Positions 9,001-19,632 of a stretch of 64,000 nucleotides of DNA are shown in pieces. A program made the translations under genes and the position numbers. The stretch's first letter is position 1. Each line of letters starts with the position of its first letter. This DNA is from Leptolinea sp. HRD-7 (GTDB lineage: Bacteria; Chloroflexota; Anaerolineae; Anaerolineales; Anaerolineaceae): assembly GCA_024363285.1 (NCBI GenBank), contig AP024710.1, positions 1,954,001-2,018,000 of the forward strand, read 5' to 3'. The notes under the pieces are model-generated. The model did no database searches. It was not told the origin of the DNA and worked only from the letters and a program-made list of their open reading frames with translations.

Positions 9001-11085
9001 TTATTTGGATATATCTTTTTTTATCGGCAGACGAATGATCACCCGGGTTTCACCACCTGATAGGTGTTCCAGATGAATTCCCCCGCCAAACACAGCCAGC
9101 ATGGCATTGTGAAGGCGTAAACCTTCTCCGGTAGACGCCGTTTGATAGCTGCCTGGAGCTTTCTCAATCCCATTATTCCAAATACTGATTTCAAACATCT
9201 CATTTACAGAGGCTTTGAGCGTTACTTTTAATACTGTATGGGTGGGGGCTTGAACGTGTTTGCCGATATTTCTTAAGCATTCTCGAACGGCATAATATAC
9301 GGTTTCGGCTTCTTCCTGTGATAGCGATAATGACGCCTTTATAACCCGGTCGCCCATATCCACTGACAGCTCAGCTTTCATCAGCTCAGCCTCACTGCGG
9401 GCGAGTTGTTCGATAGCCGGCAAGAGGCCTGACCGCGCGATTTCAGAGGGTGGCGGTGGCGGCGCTTCTCGCAAGAGGTTAGATATCAGGCGGTGAGCTT
9501 CAGATATCTGCGCGGCTGACGCTCCGTAAGAGGCTGTCAACAGAGATGTATGCAGTAACGGGAGGATGTCATCATGCAAGATTTGCCTCGACCGCTGATC
9601 CAACAGGCGGGTTTCTGTCTGTTTCTGACGCTGCAGGTTGACCAACCGACGGGCGATTTCGGCGGCAGCGAGGCTGTCCATCAAACGAAGAACGGCTGCC
9701 CGGGCGATATTGATCTCTTCGCGGGTGAAAAACCCTCCGTCAGAATGTTTGCCGATATACAACCAGCCATCCAATCCACGGCTTGAGGTCAAAGGAACAG
9801 CCCATCGGAAACCATCTGAATCGAGCGGAATCGGTTCGGAATTGGTTTCCGATTGATCAGGAGTATCGAATTCTGCGTGGACGGACAGGTCATCACGCGG
9901 GTAAGCGATCCGGTCCGGTAAAAAACTCGATATTGAACCGGATGGTATCACCACTGCTTTTTCAGTCCGAAGTAGATTCTGGCAAATCTGGTCAAACTCA
10001 TTGAGCGTTTCAAGTAATGGGTCTGTTTCTCCGTACGATGAAAAAATGCGTTCGTACATACCCAACGGACGGGTTAGAGACCGCAGTTGACTGGCTTCCG
10101 CCTCCTGCTCTCTTACGGACAGGCGGTTCTGAATGGTCATTGTGGCGGTCAATAACGGGATAAGGATCAGGTACGCGGTTTCCGGACGGGTGATCAGAAC
10201 CAGTATTGTGGATAAAAGACCGGCTATGATTGCCCCGGAAATGATGGCAAATGCCCAACGTTTACGCAACCCGGACCGGGGGAGAGAAAAAGAACTGAAC
10301 ACCTCATACACCATGGCAGCCTGACCGATCAGAAGAATAGCCGCCGTGATCAGGATCTCTATGATCACGTCAAGGCCAGTCAACGGGAGCATCAACCCCG
10401 GAGCAATTACCTGAGTCTCATAATTTATTGTGAATGTGTTTATTCCCCAGATTAACGCGAAGGCGGCCATAAGGCAAACGACGAGCAATACCAGCGTGGA
10501 TGCCAGCAGCCAGGGACGGGCCCGTCCGCGGGCTTCATTTCCGAGAAATCGTGCGGTTGGCCCCGGTCGGATAATAGCATCCAGTGAGAGAAGAATACAG
10601 GCCAGGATATATATGGGAAAGAGTATGGAAAGATTGTGGAAACCGGTCATATCTGCGATCCGTGAGCCCAGGTTAGGGAGCGGATTGGCAACGACCATCC
10701 ATACCAGTAAACCGGCCGTCAGTATGAGGATCAGCCCAAAAAAAGGTGCCTGGCGGCGGTGCAGCGGGGATTCGTTTGAATCCCAGAATCCCGAATACCA
10801 GAGAATGACGTTATACCAGGCAAAAGGAGAGAGTATCAGAGGCCACCAGCCGGCTTTCCACCAGAAATCCAGAAGCGGGCTGTTCCAGTTCCACCCGTTG
10901 CGCAAGATGGCTGTATGGGCAATAAAAAAAGCCGCGCCAAGAAACAGCCCATCGGCTGAAATCCAAACGCCCACAGCGCGACGATCAGCTTCCAGAAGTA
11001 CCGTGAAGCCCAGCCAGCACAACAAAAAGGCATTAAATAATGAGAGTGTAAGCGCGGCCCAATCCAGTATGGCGAACCCGCTCAT
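9001..11085 (-). CDS. Membrane sensor histidine kinase (LuxR/NarL-partner type)
   Basis: A 694-residue protein. The first 330 or so residues hold eight or nine hydrophobic helices. A GAF-like sensory region follows (about 340-490), then a HisKA_3-type dimerisation segment with the likely phosphoacceptor His in ILHDDILPLLH, and a C-terminal ATPase with an N-box ECLRNIGKHV and a G-box TGEGLRLHN. It overlaps the upstream response-regulator gene by 4 bp (ATGA), so the two form a coupled two-component pair. The signal is unknown. Confidence 0.85.
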   Translation of the reverse strand: MSGFAILDWAALTLSLFNAFLLCWLGFTVLLEADRRAVGVWISADGLFLGAAFFIAHTAILRNGWNWNSPLLDFWWKAGWWPLILSPFAWYNVILWYSGFWDSNESPLHRRQAPFFGLILILTAGLLVWMVVANPLPNLGSRIADMTGFHNLSILFPIYILACILLSLDAIIRPGPTARFLGNEARGRARPWLLASTLVLLVVCLMAAFALIWGINTFTINYETQVIAPGLMLPLTGLDVIIEILITAAILLIGQAAMVYEVFSSFSLPRSGLRKRWAFAIISGAIIAGLLSTILVLITRPETAYLILIPLLTATMTIQNRLSVREQEAEASQLRSLTRPLGMYERIFSSYGETDPLLETLNEFDQICQNLLRTEKAVVIPSGSISSFLPDRIAYPRDDLSVHAEFDTPDQSETNSEPIPLDSDGFRWAVPLTSSRGLDGWLYIGKHSDGGFFTREEINIARAAVLRLMDSLAAAEIARRLVNLQRQKQTETRLLDQRSRQILHDDILPLLHTSLLTASYGASAAQISEAHRLISNLLREAPPPPPSEIARSGLLPAIEQLARSEAELMKAELSVDMGDRVIKASLSLSQEEAETVYYAVRECLRNIGKHVQAPTHTVLKVTLKASVNEMFEISIWNNGIEKAPGSYQTASTGEGLRLHNAMLAVFGGGIHLEHLSGGETRVIIRLPIKKDISK

Positions 11086-11822
11086 CCGCCCTCCCAGGGA
11101 ATCCAGTTTCCCGCGGCATCCATTACAAATGGGTGGCCTTCTTCATCCCAGTGGATCATCCGCCTGCTCTGGTAAATAATGGCAGCCCGTGTACGGGCGA
11201 CTTTTTCATCTGTGGCATTGTCTGCCAGCGCCCAGGCGGCATAGATGCTGCCATTCGTCCGGCTGATGGTGCGTTTATCCTGAAAACCCATGTGAGCGGC
11301 GATCTGCTCGTTGGTCAGACCCTGTGCAATCATTTTAATCACGGCCAGTTCATTGGGCTCCAGCAGGGTCAGCGGGTCCTGTGCGTCCAGTTGATGAACT
11401 TCGTGAACCCGCTCTTCGATCTCCGGGTCGATGTATGACCGTCCGGCTATGGCATCGTTGATGAGTGGCAGGATCATCTCTGGCAGCAGGTAATTTGATT
11501 TTCGAACATAGGCATAATGGCTGAGGATGCCCGATGCCCGGAAATCACGGTAGTACTGGTCATCATCCTGAATGGAATAGAAAACCACAGGCAGGCGCGG
11601 AATCTCCCGCCGAAGGGCAGTGGCGGCCTGAATGCCGTTCATACTTCCCGCCAGGCGAACATCCATTAGAACGGCATCCGGATTCGCCTGTATTCCCATT
11701 TCGACAGCAGATTCTCCGTTGTCAGTATTGCCGCAAACCAATACCTGACCGGTTTTTTCAAACCCGATCTTTAAGGCTTCACGCAAACGCGGATTATCTT
11801 CGACCAGCAAAAGTTTGATCAT
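11082..11822 (-). CDS. NarL/LuxR-type response regulator
   Basis: A 246-residue regulator. The receiver domain begins MIKLLLVEDN and has its phospho-acceptor Asp54 in VLMDVRLAG. A helix-turn-helix segment LTNEQIAAHMGF lies in the C-terminal half. The start at 11822 is preferred because the receiver domain begins there; longer in-frame starts add non-homologous residues. It lies immediately before the histidine kinase with a 4-bp overlap, its evident partner. Targets are not visible. Confidence 0.85.
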   Translation of the reverse strand: MIKLLLVEDNPRLREALKIGFEKTGQVLVCGNTDNGESAVEMGIQANPDAVLMDVRLAGSMNGIQAATALRREIPRLPVVFYSIQDDDQYYRDFRASGILSHYAYVRKSNYLLPEMILPLINDAIAGRSYIDPEIEERVHEVHQLDAQDPLTLLEPNELAVIKMIAQGLTNEQIAAHMGFQDKRTISRTNGSIYAAWALADNATDEKVARTRAAIIYQSRRMIHWDEEGHPFVMDAAGNWIPWEGG

Positions 11823-11851
11823 CGAATCAATTATAGCGGCCGTTGACATTT

Positions 11852-12520
11852 TTACCGGCCAAACAGATTCCAGAACGCGTGGAACAGAATGGACGCGTAA
11901 ATTTTCCCGGTCTTCCACCGGAGAAAGCCCGCCAGTAGACCTATTATCGAGGCGACAACCATCTTCATCAGCATAATATGGGTCAAGCTGGCAAATGATG
12001 TGCTAGAGCGGACATGAATCGCAACCACGTCCCAGTATCCCAGATGCCAGAGGGCGAATAGCACGGTGGAGACTATCAAAGTCAATAGTTCATTGGCGCG
12101 GGCTCGTAGAGCCGCGGCCATCCGGCTCCAAATCCATCCACGAAAAATGGGTTCTTCAAATAAAGGGAATATCACGCACGATGCTATGGTTGGCATCAGT
12201 TGCGATGGGTCACGATAGAGATTCAAACCTGCCAGAATTACGAGCAACAGCCCAAAACCATAATACGCGAACTTGCCCCCTGACTTTGGGAAACCGTATA
12301 AACCAATGACGGTCTTAACCGGTTTGAAAACAATCCAGATGAGCAAGCCAGTCAAAGCCAAACTGACCACATTGGTAATGTCACCTCCGGTGGGAAAATG
12401 AAATTTGGTGAGGATCCAGTAGAGAAGGGCACGTGTCAATTGAAAACCGGCAAGCGCTGTGATGATGCGCGTGATTGACGGAATAAAGTTTTCTTTCGGG
12501 GAATTCGAAGAGATTATCAT
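11852..12520 (-). CDS. CPBP family intramembrane metalloprotease
   Basis: A 222-residue multi-pass membrane protein with the three motifs of the CPBP (Abi, Rce1-like) family: EEPIFR at 122-127, FALWH at 155-159 and HAFWN at 213-217. Family members are intramembrane proteases used in processing, bacteriocin self-immunity or signalling. It lies 30 bp upstream of the two-component genes on the same strand and could be cotranscribed with them. The substrate is unknown. Confidence 0.8.
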   Translation of the reverse strand: MIISSNSPKENFIPSITRIITALAGFQLTRALLYWILTKFHFPTGGDITNVVSLALTGLLIWIVFKPVKTVIGLYGFPKSGGKFAYYGFGLLLVILAGLNLYRDPSQLMPTIASCVIFPLFEEPIFRGWIWSRMAAALRARANELLTLIVSTVLFALWHLGYWDVVAIHVRSSTSFASLTHIMLMKMVVASIIGLLAGFLRWKTGKIYASILFHAFWNLFGR

Positions 12521-12678
12521 TGTTTAATCCTCAGATAAGTTTCTCCCTGTGAAGCAAGGGTTCATTGACCATAACGCGATCCGGATTCTGGATTAAGCAC
12601 CTGAGTGCATGGATTTCAGGTCTCAGGGAAAAGAAAAGTCTCTCAGTTTCCGGTAATCTGACCTGAAAGGAGATTAAT

Positions 12679-14286
12679 ATGCTGAATAAAAACTCATCAC
12701 GTATTCTTTGGTGTTCATTGCTGTTGGGTATTTGTTTTGACATTCTCTTCTGGAAGAAGTCACCGGGGATTTCCTTCTTCATTTTTACAGCTTTATTAAC
12801 AATCGCCTGTTTTGTCCTGGGGTTTTGGAACGACCGAAAACCAGCCGTGATGACCTGGGTATTGGCCGGGATGGCTCTTCTGTTTTCTGCCATGACCTTT
12901 ATCCGGCAGGAACCGTTCACCACCTTCATTAACGTAGTGGTCACTTTTTGCAGTATGGCATTGCTGGCATTGACCTACTCGAGCGGTCTTTGGCTGCGGT
13001 ACAGTCTGGCAGACACGGTCACCGGGTTGGGACGGTTATTCAGCTCGATGCTGGCTGGCGGGAGCAACCTTCTGGCGGAATCGCGTAAATCTGAAATAAT
13101 GGACGATTCAGATTCGGCGGCGCCAAAAAAGAGGAATTTTTCCATCTGGGCGGTCGTTCGCGGACTTCTGCTGGCTTTCCCTATCGTATTTTTCCTGGCT
13201 TTATTGCTGGTTTCGGCGGATCCGGTCTTTTCTCAGGAACTGCAAAAGGTTCTGGATATAAAGCGGTTCATGGAGTACGCCGTGCGATTGGCTTTGGTGT
13301 GTATCATTGCTTATCTGCTTTCCGGCGTCTATCAGTATGCTATTGAAAAGAGCAATCGCAAAGACCTTATTGGTCTTGATAAGCCCTGGTTCCCGGCTTT
13401 TCTGGGTTTCACCGAAAGTGCCATCGTTCTGGTCGGGGTGAACCTGTTATTCGCCTTTTTTGTGGCCGTGCAATTTAAGTATTTTTTTGGCGGTCAGGCA
13501 AATATCATGGTGGATGGCTATACTTATGCGGAATATGCCCGTAAGGGATTTGGGGAACTGGTATGGGTGGCCATTTTTAGTTTGATATTGTTCCTTGGGT
13601 TAAGCGCTATCACCCGGCGGAACACAGCGAACAAGCAGCACTGGTTTTCCGGTCTGTGTCTTACGCTTGTAGGACTGGTAGGTGTGATCCTTGTTTCTTC
13701 GTTCATGCGGCTCAGTCTGCTGGAAGCGGCCTACGGATTCTCGCGGCTGCGTACGTACAGCCATGTATTCATGGTCTGGCTCGGTATTTTGCTGGTCGCG
13801 GTACTGGTGCTGGAAATTGTCAACTACCGGCGTGGTTTTGTTGTTGCCTCATTCCTGGTTCTTATCGGATTTGGATTGACACTGAATGTTCTGAACGTGG
13901 ATGGCTTTATTGTCAAAGCTAATGTGGAACGAACGAGAGCAGGCGAGGGATTGGACTACCAGTATTTTCAGGAACTGTCTGTCGATAGTGTGCCACAGAC
14001 AATCTCGGAATTCCGGTCAATGGATGACCCGGGGATAAAGCATCTGCTCGGTGCGTCTTTAGCCTGCCGGAAAGCTGCGGTGGAAGAGCAGGCAAAAGAC
14101 TGGAAATGGCAGGGTTACCACCTTTCTTTCGACAATGCGTTGAAATCTCTTGAGGCGTTAGAGTCGGAGTTAAAGGATTACAAAATTATTCAAAACTCGA
14201 ATGGGGACTGGCGAACATATTCCGTTAAAACCCCGGATGGAGAGAAGGATTGTTATAAAGATTTTCGCGATTTTGAAATGGATTAA
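12679..14286 (+). CDS. DUF4173-like polytopic membrane protein
   Basis: A 535-residue protein with roughly a dozen hydrophobic helices in its first 420 residues and a soluble C-terminal tail of about 110 residues. The segment TYAEYARKGFGELVWVA in the middle is the conserved stretch of the DUF4173 family. The start is preceded by AAAGGAG. It is monocistronic, with its own terminator downstream. Function unknown. Confidence 0.75.
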   Translation: MLNKNSSRILWCSLLLGICFDILFWKKSPGISFFIFTALLTIACFVLGFWNDRKPAVMTWVLAGMALLFSAMTFIRQEPFTTFINVVVTFCSMALLALTYSSGLWLRYSLADTVTGLGRLFSSMLAGGSNLLAESRKSEIMDDSDSAAPKKRNFSIWAVVRGLLLAFPIVFFLALLLVSADPVFSQELQKVLDIKRFMEYAVRLALVCIIAYLLSGVYQYAIEKSNRKDLIGLDKPWFPAFLGFTESAIVLVGVNLLFAFFVAVQFKYFFGGQANIMVDGYTYAEYARKGFGELVWVAIFSLILFLGLSAITRRNTANKQHWFSGLCLTLVGLVGVILVSSFMRLSLLEAAYGFSRLRTYSHVFMVWLGILLVAVLVLEIVNYRRGFVVASFLVLIGFGLTLNVLNVDGFIVKANVERTRAGEGLDYQYFQELSVDSVPQTISEFRSMDDPGIKHLLGASLACRKAAVEEQAKDWKWQGYHLSFDNALKSLEALESELKDYKIIQNSNGDWRTYSVKTPDGEKDCYKDFRDFEMD

Positions 14287-14368
14287 TCAAGCGCACTCTG
14301 TTGTTTTGCTCTGCTTTCTGGCGTAGTATGTAAATGAATGGGGTACTAACAGGCGGCCCCAATCGGCT

Positions 14369-14399
14369 TACCGGTTCCCGTTGAGGGAACCGGTATTTT
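14369..14399 (+). terminator. Terminator after the DUF4173-like gene
   Basis: Perfect 11-bp stem TACCGGTTCCC (14369-14379) and GGGAACCGGTA (14385-14395), loop of 5, followed by TTTTC. It separates the membrane-protein gene from the metK promoter. Confidence 0.8.
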
Positions 14400-14449
14400 C
14401 CTGGTATTTTCCAATATAAAAATTAACAACTTCTAATTTGACGATAGGG

Positions 14450-14477
14450 TTGACACATGATATATTCGAGCTAATAA
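14450..14477 (+). promoter_or_regulatory. Sigma-70 type promoter of metK
   Basis: A consensus -35 box TTGACA (14450-14455) is followed after 16 bp by TAATAA (14472-14477), a plausible -10. It lies just upstream of the SAM riboswitch, so the transcript would begin close to the aptamer. Confidence 0.6.
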
Positions 14478-14495
14478 TCAAATAGCCTCTTAAGG

Positions 14496-14672
<177 letters not shown>

Positions 14673-14692
14673 AATGTAAAAAGGAGAAAACC

Positions 14693-15913
14693 ATGCAGTC
14701 TACTTTTATGAATTCTGAGAAATACCTGTTCACCTCTGAATCGGTGACCGAGGGTCATCCTGATAAGATCTGTGATCAGGTAAGCGATGCTGTTCTCGAT
14801 GCCTGCCTTTCCCAGGATCCCAAATCACGCGTTGCCTGCGAAACTGCAACCAAAACGGGTTTTGTGATGCTCCTTGGCGAGATCACTACCAATGCCCACA
14901 TCGATTTTGACAAACTCGTTCGAAAGGTTGTCACCGATATCGGTTATGACAGCAGCGAAAAAGGTTTTGATGGCAATTCCTGCGGAGTTCAGGTGGCCAT
15001 TGCCAAACAATCCAGTGATATTGATATGGGCGTTTCCAAAGCCGATGAAGTAAAAAAAGGTGAAGTAACGGAAGATGAAATTGCCAAAGTTGGCGCCGGC
15101 GATCAGGGTATGATGTTCGGTTTTGCCTGTAACGAAACCCCGGCTTACATGCCCATGGCCATCTACCTGGCGCATAAGCTTACCCGTAAACTCACAGAAG
15201 TTCGCAAGAATGGAACCCTTAAATGGTTGCGCCCTGATGGCAAGAGCCAGGTGACCGTTGAGTATCGCAAAGGAAAACCCTACCGCGTGGATACCGTGCT
15301 CATCAGCACCCAGCACGATCCGGATGTCACCCAGAAAGAGATCTTTGATAATGTCAAAAAATTTGTCATTGATCCTGTACTGAAAGAATCCGGCATTATC
15401 GTCGATGGTGACCTCAAGGTCTATGTCAATCCCACAGGTCGTTTTGTTATCGGCGGCCCAATGGGTGACGCGGGCGTCACCGGCCGCAAGATCATTGTTG
15501 ACACCTACGGCGGCACCGGCCGCCATGGCGGTGGCGCTTTCTCCGGTAAAGATCCCACAAAAGTGGACCGCTCTGCCGCTTATGCCGCCCGCTGGGTTGC
15601 CAAGAATGTCGTTGCCGCCGGCCTCGCCGAACGCTGCGAGATCCAGGTTGCCTACGCCATCGGTGTGGCTCACCCGCTTAGCATTAATGTTGAAACTTTT
15701 GGAACGGGTACTGTCAGTGATGACGAAATCGTCGCGGCCATTAACAAGGTCTTTGACCTGCGCCCGGGTGCGATTATTCGAGACCTCGATCTGCGGAAAC
15801 CCATTTACCAGCAGGTGGCGGCATACGGTCATTTTGGCCGCGATGACCTCAAACTGAGCTGGGAACAGACCAACCGGGTTGACGCCCTTAAGAAGGCTAT
15901 AGCCGGTAAGTAA
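14693..15913 (+). CDS. metK: S-adenosylmethionine synthetase
   Basis: A 406-residue enzyme that makes SAM from methionine and ATP. Diagnostic motifs: [22 protein letters not shown] near the N-terminus, [15 protein letters not shown] in the middle and the phosphate loop [16 protein letters not shown] in the last third. AAGGAG lies 6 bp before the ATG. It is full length and directly controlled by the SAM-I riboswitch upstream. Its product is the methyl donor for the nearby rRNA methyltransferases. Confidence 0.97.
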   Translation: MQSTFMNSEKYLFTSESVTEGHPDKICDQVSDAVLDACLSQDPKSRVACETATKTGFVMLLGEITTNAHIDFDKLVRKVVTDIGYDSSEKGFDGNSCGVQVAIAKQSSDIDMGVSKADEVKKGEVTEDEIAKVGAGDQGMMFGFACNETPAYMPMAIYLAHKLTRKLTEVRKNGTLKWLRPDGKSQVTVEYRKGKPYRVDTVLISTQHDPDVTQKEIFDNVKKFVIDPVLKESGIIVDGDLKVYVNPTGRFVIGGPMGDAGVTGRKIIVDTYGGTGRHGGGAFSGKDPTKVDRSAAYAARWVAKNVVAAGLAERCEIQVAYAIGVAHPLSINVETFGTGTVSDDEIVAAINKVFDLRPGAIIRDLDLRKPIYQQVAAYGHFGRDDLKLSWEQTNRVDALKKAIAGK

Positions 15914-15955
15914 CCAAAAACTATTCCCTGCCGCACGCCGCGGCATTGAAATTGC

Positions 15956-15990
15956 GTACAGGCGGATCAATTGATCCGCCTGTACTATTT
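15956..15990 (+). terminator. Terminator after metK (perfect 30-bp palindrome)
   Basis: A perfect palindrome spans 15956-15985, with arms GTACAGGCGGATCAA and TTGATCCGCCTGTAC. It is followed by TATTTATT. Position and structure fit an intrinsic terminator of metK. Confidence 0.75.
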
Positions 15991-16031
15991 ATTACCGGCA
16001 TTGAAACAGGGCAACCGTTTATAATTCAGGT

Positions 16032-16706
16032 ATGCTATATCTCGTTGCGACCCCCATTGGTAATCTGGGTGATATCACCCTGCGCGCGCTGGAAACCCTG
16101 AAAGCCGTTGATCTGGTGGTCAGTGAAGACACCCGAACAACCGGGTTTTTATTGAAACACTTTGAAATTAAAAAACCACAGTTGGCGTTTCATGAGCACA
16201 ACGAAGAACAGGCTGCCAACCGGGTGGTCGATATGATGCTGGAAGGCAAAGATGTGGCGCTGGTATCCGATGCCGGCAGCCCGTCAGTCTCGGACCCCGG
16301 CTACCGGCTGGTGCGTGCCGCGCTGAAAGCCGGAGTGGAGATCACCGCCATTCCAGGCCCTACAGCCGTCATTACGGCACTGGTACTTTCCGGTTTGCCG
16401 GTTCATTCGTTTACTTTCCGCGGGTTCCCGCCTCGTAAATCTTCCGCGCGTCGTAAGTTCTTATCTGTGGATGAATTTTCACCGCATACACTGATTTTTT
16501 ATGAAAGCCCTTTCCGGCTGGTGGAATTTTTGAAAGACTGTCTGGCTGTTTATGGTGACAGGCCCGCGGCTGTGGCTAACGACCTGACCAAGAAATTTGA
16601 GCTGGTCGTCCGTGGTACGCTGGCAGAACTGGTGGAAAAATCGGCCACCATGGACCTGCGTGGTGAATTCACCGTGGTTATCGCGGGGTATGAGGCCAAT
16701 CTGTGA
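16032..16706 (+). CDS. rsmI: 16S rRNA (cytidine-1402 2'-O)-methyltransferase
   Basis: A 224-residue tetrapyrrole-methylase-fold protein. It starts with [19 protein letters not shown], then [21 protein letters not shown] and [12 protein letters not shown], the invariant RsmI motifs. The family adds the 2'-O-methyl at C1402 in helix 44 of 16S rRNA, at the decoding site. It is somewhat shorter than the roughly 280-residue enterobacterial protein because the C-terminal extension is missing. It overlaps rsmE by 4 bp. Confidence 0.93.
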   Translation: MLYLVATPIGNLGDITLRALETLKAVDLVVSEDTRTTGFLLKHFEIKKPQLAFHEHNEEQAANRVVDMMLEGKDVALVSDAGSPSVSDPGYRLVRAALKAGVEITAIPGPTAVITALVLSGLPVHSFTFRGFPPRKSSARRKFLSVDEFSPHTLIFYESPFRLVEFLKDCLAVYGDRPAAVANDLTKKFELVVRGTLAELVEKSATMDLRGEFTVVIAGYEANL

Positions 16707-17449
16707 GCGGACATCGCTTTTTTATTACCCCGGAGTTGTTTGATGGCGCGGAGACCCGGTTCCCGGTTGACATATCACGGCAGATCGCCAGCGTTCTGCG
16801 GCTGAAAACCGGTACGATGGTGACTATTCTGGATAACCGTGGTCAATGCCGGTCGGTTGAACTGTTGGAGATTGATTCAAAGCACACCCTTGGACTGCCG
16901 GGACTGATCCAACCGGCGGGCGGCGAACCGGCGGTTGACTTAATCCTGTGCCCGGCATTGAGCCAGCGGGAAAAGTTTGAATTGATCCTTCAGAAGGGCT
17001 GTGAACTGGGTGTGAAAGAATTCTACCCGGTGATCACCAGCCGAACCCTGGTGCAGGAATCGCGCGGTTTGGATGAGAAATTGCCCCGCTGGCAGAAGAT
17101 ACTGCAGGAAGCCGCAGAACAATGCGGCCGCGGGGTAATACCAACTATTTCGACACCGGTGAAATGGGACGTTCTTATGAAACGTTTAACGGGCTTACCG
17201 GGTTATATCTTTCACGAGAAGGTCAATGAAAAAGGTTTTCTCGACGACCTAAATAACAAATTATCCAGCGGAATCAAGCAATTCGCCCTGTTTATCGGCC
17301 CGGAAGGCGGGTTCAGTGAAGAAGAAGTCACCCTTGCCAGACAGGCAGGCTTTTTGCCGGTATCACTGGGCGGACGTATTCTGCGAATGGAAACGGCGGC
17401 GATAGCCGCCTGTGCCGTCAGCATGGCCGCTGCCGGCGAATTGGACTGA
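16703..17449 (+). CDS. rsmE: 16S rRNA (uridine-1498 N3)-methyltransferase
   Basis: A 248-residue SPOUT methyltransferase. An N-terminal PUA-like part is followed by the knot with [14 protein letters not shown] and [13 protein letters not shown], the SAM-binding signatures of RsmE, which methylates U1498 opposite the decoding site. The start is GTG, overlapping the rsmI stop (GTGA), so translation is coupled. Full length for the family. Confidence 0.93.
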   Translation: MSGHRFFITPELFDGAETRFPVDISRQIASVLRLKTGTMVTILDNRGQCRSVELLEIDSKHTLGLPGLIQPAGGEPAVDLILCPALSQREKFELILQKGCELGVKEFYPVITSRTLVQESRGLDEKLPRWQKILQEAAEQCGRGVIPTISTPVKWDVLMKRLTGLPGYIFHEKVNEKGFLDDLNNKLSSGIKQFALFIGPEGGFSEEEVTLARQAGFLPVSLGGRILRMETAAIAACAVSMAAAGELD

Positions 17450-17478
17450 TAAAAAAACATTACAACAGGCAGGTTACC

Positions 17479-18195
17479 GTGATTTTTTCCAAAAGATTTG
17501 TTAATGGTGTTATTCGCGCTTTTGTCGAGTTGACAATCCGGCCGCATATTGACGAGTTGGATCAAGTCCCCATGACAGGTCCCTACCTGATCGCCGGAAA
17601 TCACGTCAATACCATGGATGGGTTGGTGATGTTCTCTTACATTCCGCCGCGCCCGTTAACCACTCTGAGCAAAGAGGAAAATTTTTCCAATCCAATTAAT
17701 CGCATGGTCTCTGAAGCCTGGGGTGCCATTCCCATCAAACGTGGAACGGTGGATAACAACGCGATGAACCTGTGTCTGGAGGCATTAAAAGAAGGTAAGA
17801 TGCTGGCTATCTTACCTGAAGGCACACGCTCAAGAGACGGTGTTATGGCCCAGGGGAAGCCGGGAATCCTTCCATTGGCTGTTAAATCCGGTGTGCCGAT
17901 CATTCCGGTGGGGTTCTACGGGCATGAAAATTTCTGGAAGAATGTGCGTTCGTTTCGTAAGACGGATTTTTTTCTCAAAGTCGGGCAGCCATTCCGTATC
18001 AAAGCTACGATGCGTGACCTTGACCGCGAGCACCGGCAGATCATAACGGATGAGTTGATGTACCGCATCGCCTTGCTGCTTCCGGAGAAATATCGCGGGT
18101 ATTATTCTGATCTGAGCAAAGCCACCACGAACTACCTGGAATTTACTACATTCGAAAAAGAATCAGGACTTCAGGGCGAGATGGCGCGGGAGTAG
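17479..18195 (+). CDS. plsC: 1-acyl-sn-glycerol-3-phosphate acyltransferase
   Basis: A 238-residue acyltransferase with the HX4D catalytic motif in GNHVNTMDG (about residues 40-48) and the glycerolphosphate-binding LPEGTRSRDG. It would transfer a second acyl chain to lysophosphatidic acid at the inner membrane. The start is GTG. Its last 33 bp overlap the end of the convergent RsmF-like gene on the other strand. It is third in the rsmI-rsmE operon. Confidence 0.85.
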   Translation: MIFSKRFVNGVIRAFVELTIRPHIDELDQVPMTGPYLIAGNHVNTMDGLVMFSYIPPRPLTTLSKEENFSNPINRMVSEAWGAIPIKRGTVDNNAMNLCLEALKEGKMLAILPEGTRSRDGVMAQGKPGILPLAVKSGVPIIPVGFYGHENFWKNVRSFRKTDFFLKVGQPFRIKATMRDLDREHRQIITDELMYRIALLLPEKYRGYYSDLSKATTNYLEFTTFEKESGLQGEMARE

Positions 18196-19632
18196 ATTTT
18201 TTACCCCGCGCGATGTGACCCGTCCGGTACCCATCACTTGTCCGCTTAATGTTGTGATGATCAGGATTGTGCTCTTTGCCCTGTCTTGAACCAGGTCAAG
18301 TGGAAGGTCTTCTCCGCGCTCCCAGTGTTTGAGCCATTCCGGGGGTAATGCCAGTCGGTTGGTGGTAATACGGCTGCTAAAGCGGGTAACCCATTCCAAA
18401 GAGGGTTCAAATCCGATTTCCGTCCGGTCACCCACCCGTAAGCCGCACGATTGAACCGGCAGCCCGGTAAATGTAGATAGCAACCGGCGGGAAATGGCGT
18501 AAACCGATTCGCGGAATCCGGCGAGGGATAGGTCGTATTCATCCAGCAGAAGGGTGAGATCAAACCCGTATTGCCTGGCCAGCAGGGTGACCAGCGACTC
18601 TTGGTCTCGCGCTGATAGCGGTGCCAGATTGAATGGCGCGAATGGCCGATCAGAGGCTGTCGCTTGAGCCGGCAGCGGAACCTGTTTAAATAGATGGGCG
18701 GAAAAAAAGCCGGATGTCCCCAGCCGGTGCGGCCACAGGCGCAGCGCGTTGACTGTTTCCGGCAGATACTTCTGGCCAAAGGCTGAAGTTAATCCGGGGG
18801 CGTCCACGCCAACTCGCGGGCCGGCGGCGGTCAAGGTGACGGTATTTCTGGTCTGCCGCAGGACGGCATCCAGAACACCTTCGTCTTCTTCCGGGGCGAG
18901 GGTACAGGTGGAATACACCACCTGTCCGCCGGGTTTGCAGGCGGCCAGCGCGCTGAGCAGCAACTGAGTTTGCCGCCCGGCCAGACGGCCGCGTTCGGCT
19001 GCTTTGATCTCGCGCTTGTCCCTGTCGCCGGGGTGCAGGTTTTCCATGCTGCATGGGGCGTCCAGCAGCACATAATCAAAGGTATCGGGGAACCACAACC
19101 CGAATTTCTCGCCGGGGATGTTGGTCACCGCGCTGTTGACGGCTCCCCAGGTTTTCAGCGTGGAGGTCAACGCCGGAATGCGCGAGGCGGTGCCGTCGTT
19201 GGCGATGATCAGGCCGCGGTCACAGAAGCGGGAGGCTAGATGGGTGGTCTTGCCGCCGGGAGAGGCTGTGAGGTCAAGGATCAGCGAAGTTCCTTCTCCG
19301 GATGTTTCAAACAATTCCACCGGAAGCATTGAGGCGGCATCCTGGATATAGAAATACCCCAGCCGGCTTTCCAGCGTGCGGCCCGGCGGGAGAGGTGTTT
19401 TCTTAATCGTATAGCCATCCGCGCAGAATGGAACAGGGTTCAATTCCCATCCTTTTTCACGGCTCATACGGTTCGCCATCTCTTCGGGTTGACCTTTTAG
19501 CGGGTTGAACCGGATGGCAGTTGGCGGAGCAGAAATGATAGCTGCTTCCAACCGGGAAGCTTCACCTTCTGAAAGTAATTCCCGGTAACGGCCGACACGG
19601 TCAATCGGGGGTGTAGTCTTTTTCTTACCCAT
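18163..19632 (-). CDS. RsmF-like 16S rRNA m5C methyltransferase (RsmB/NOP family)
   Basis: A 489-residue protein. The catalytic core has QDAASM (97-102), the SAM loop DLTASPGGKT (120-129), DAPCS with the resolving Cys194 and YSTCTL with the nucleophile Cys243. There is no NusB domain at the N-terminus, unlike RsmB. The last 190 residues resemble the RsmF C-terminal extension. RsmF modifies C1407 of 16S rRNA. It is the last gene of the tgt-arm-arm operon and overlaps the previous gene by 8 bp. The target nucleotide is assigned by family resemblance only; other NOP targets are possible. Confidence 0.8.
   Translation of the reverse strand: MGKKKTTPPIDRVGRYRELLSEGEASRLEAAIISAPPTAIRFNPLKGQPEEMANRMSREKGWELNPVPFCADGYTIKKTPLPPGRTLESRLGYFYIQDAASMLPVELFETSGEGTSLILDLTASPGGKTTHLASRFCDRGLIIANDGTASRIPALTSTLKTWGAVNSAVTNIPGEKFGLWFPDTFDYVLLDAPCSMENLHPGDRDKREIKAAERGRLAGRQTQLLLSALAACKPGGQVVYSTCTLAPEEDEGVLDAVLRQTRNTVTLTAAGPRVGVDAPGLTSAFGQKYLPETVNALRLWPHRLGTSGFFSAHLFKQVPLPAQATASDRPFAPFNLAPLSARDQESLVTLLARQYGFDLTLLLDEYDLSLAGFRESVYAISRRLLSTFTGLPVQSCGLRVGDRTEIGFEPSLEWVTRFSSRITTNRLALPPEWLKHWERGEDLPLDLVQDRAKSTILIITTLSGQVMGTGRVTSRGVKNLLPRHLALKS

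Noticed and set aside
12531..12944. A 137-codon minus-strand frame between the CPBP and DUF4173-like genes
   Set aside because: It overlaps the start of the DUF4173-like gene, which has a good ribosome-binding site and membrane pattern; the antisense product has no features.
14825..15970. A 381-codon open frame on the minus strand opposite metK
   Set aside because: It lies fully opposite a strongly conserved gene, lacks a ribosome-binding site and its product has no recognisable motifs. It is a shadow of metK codon use.
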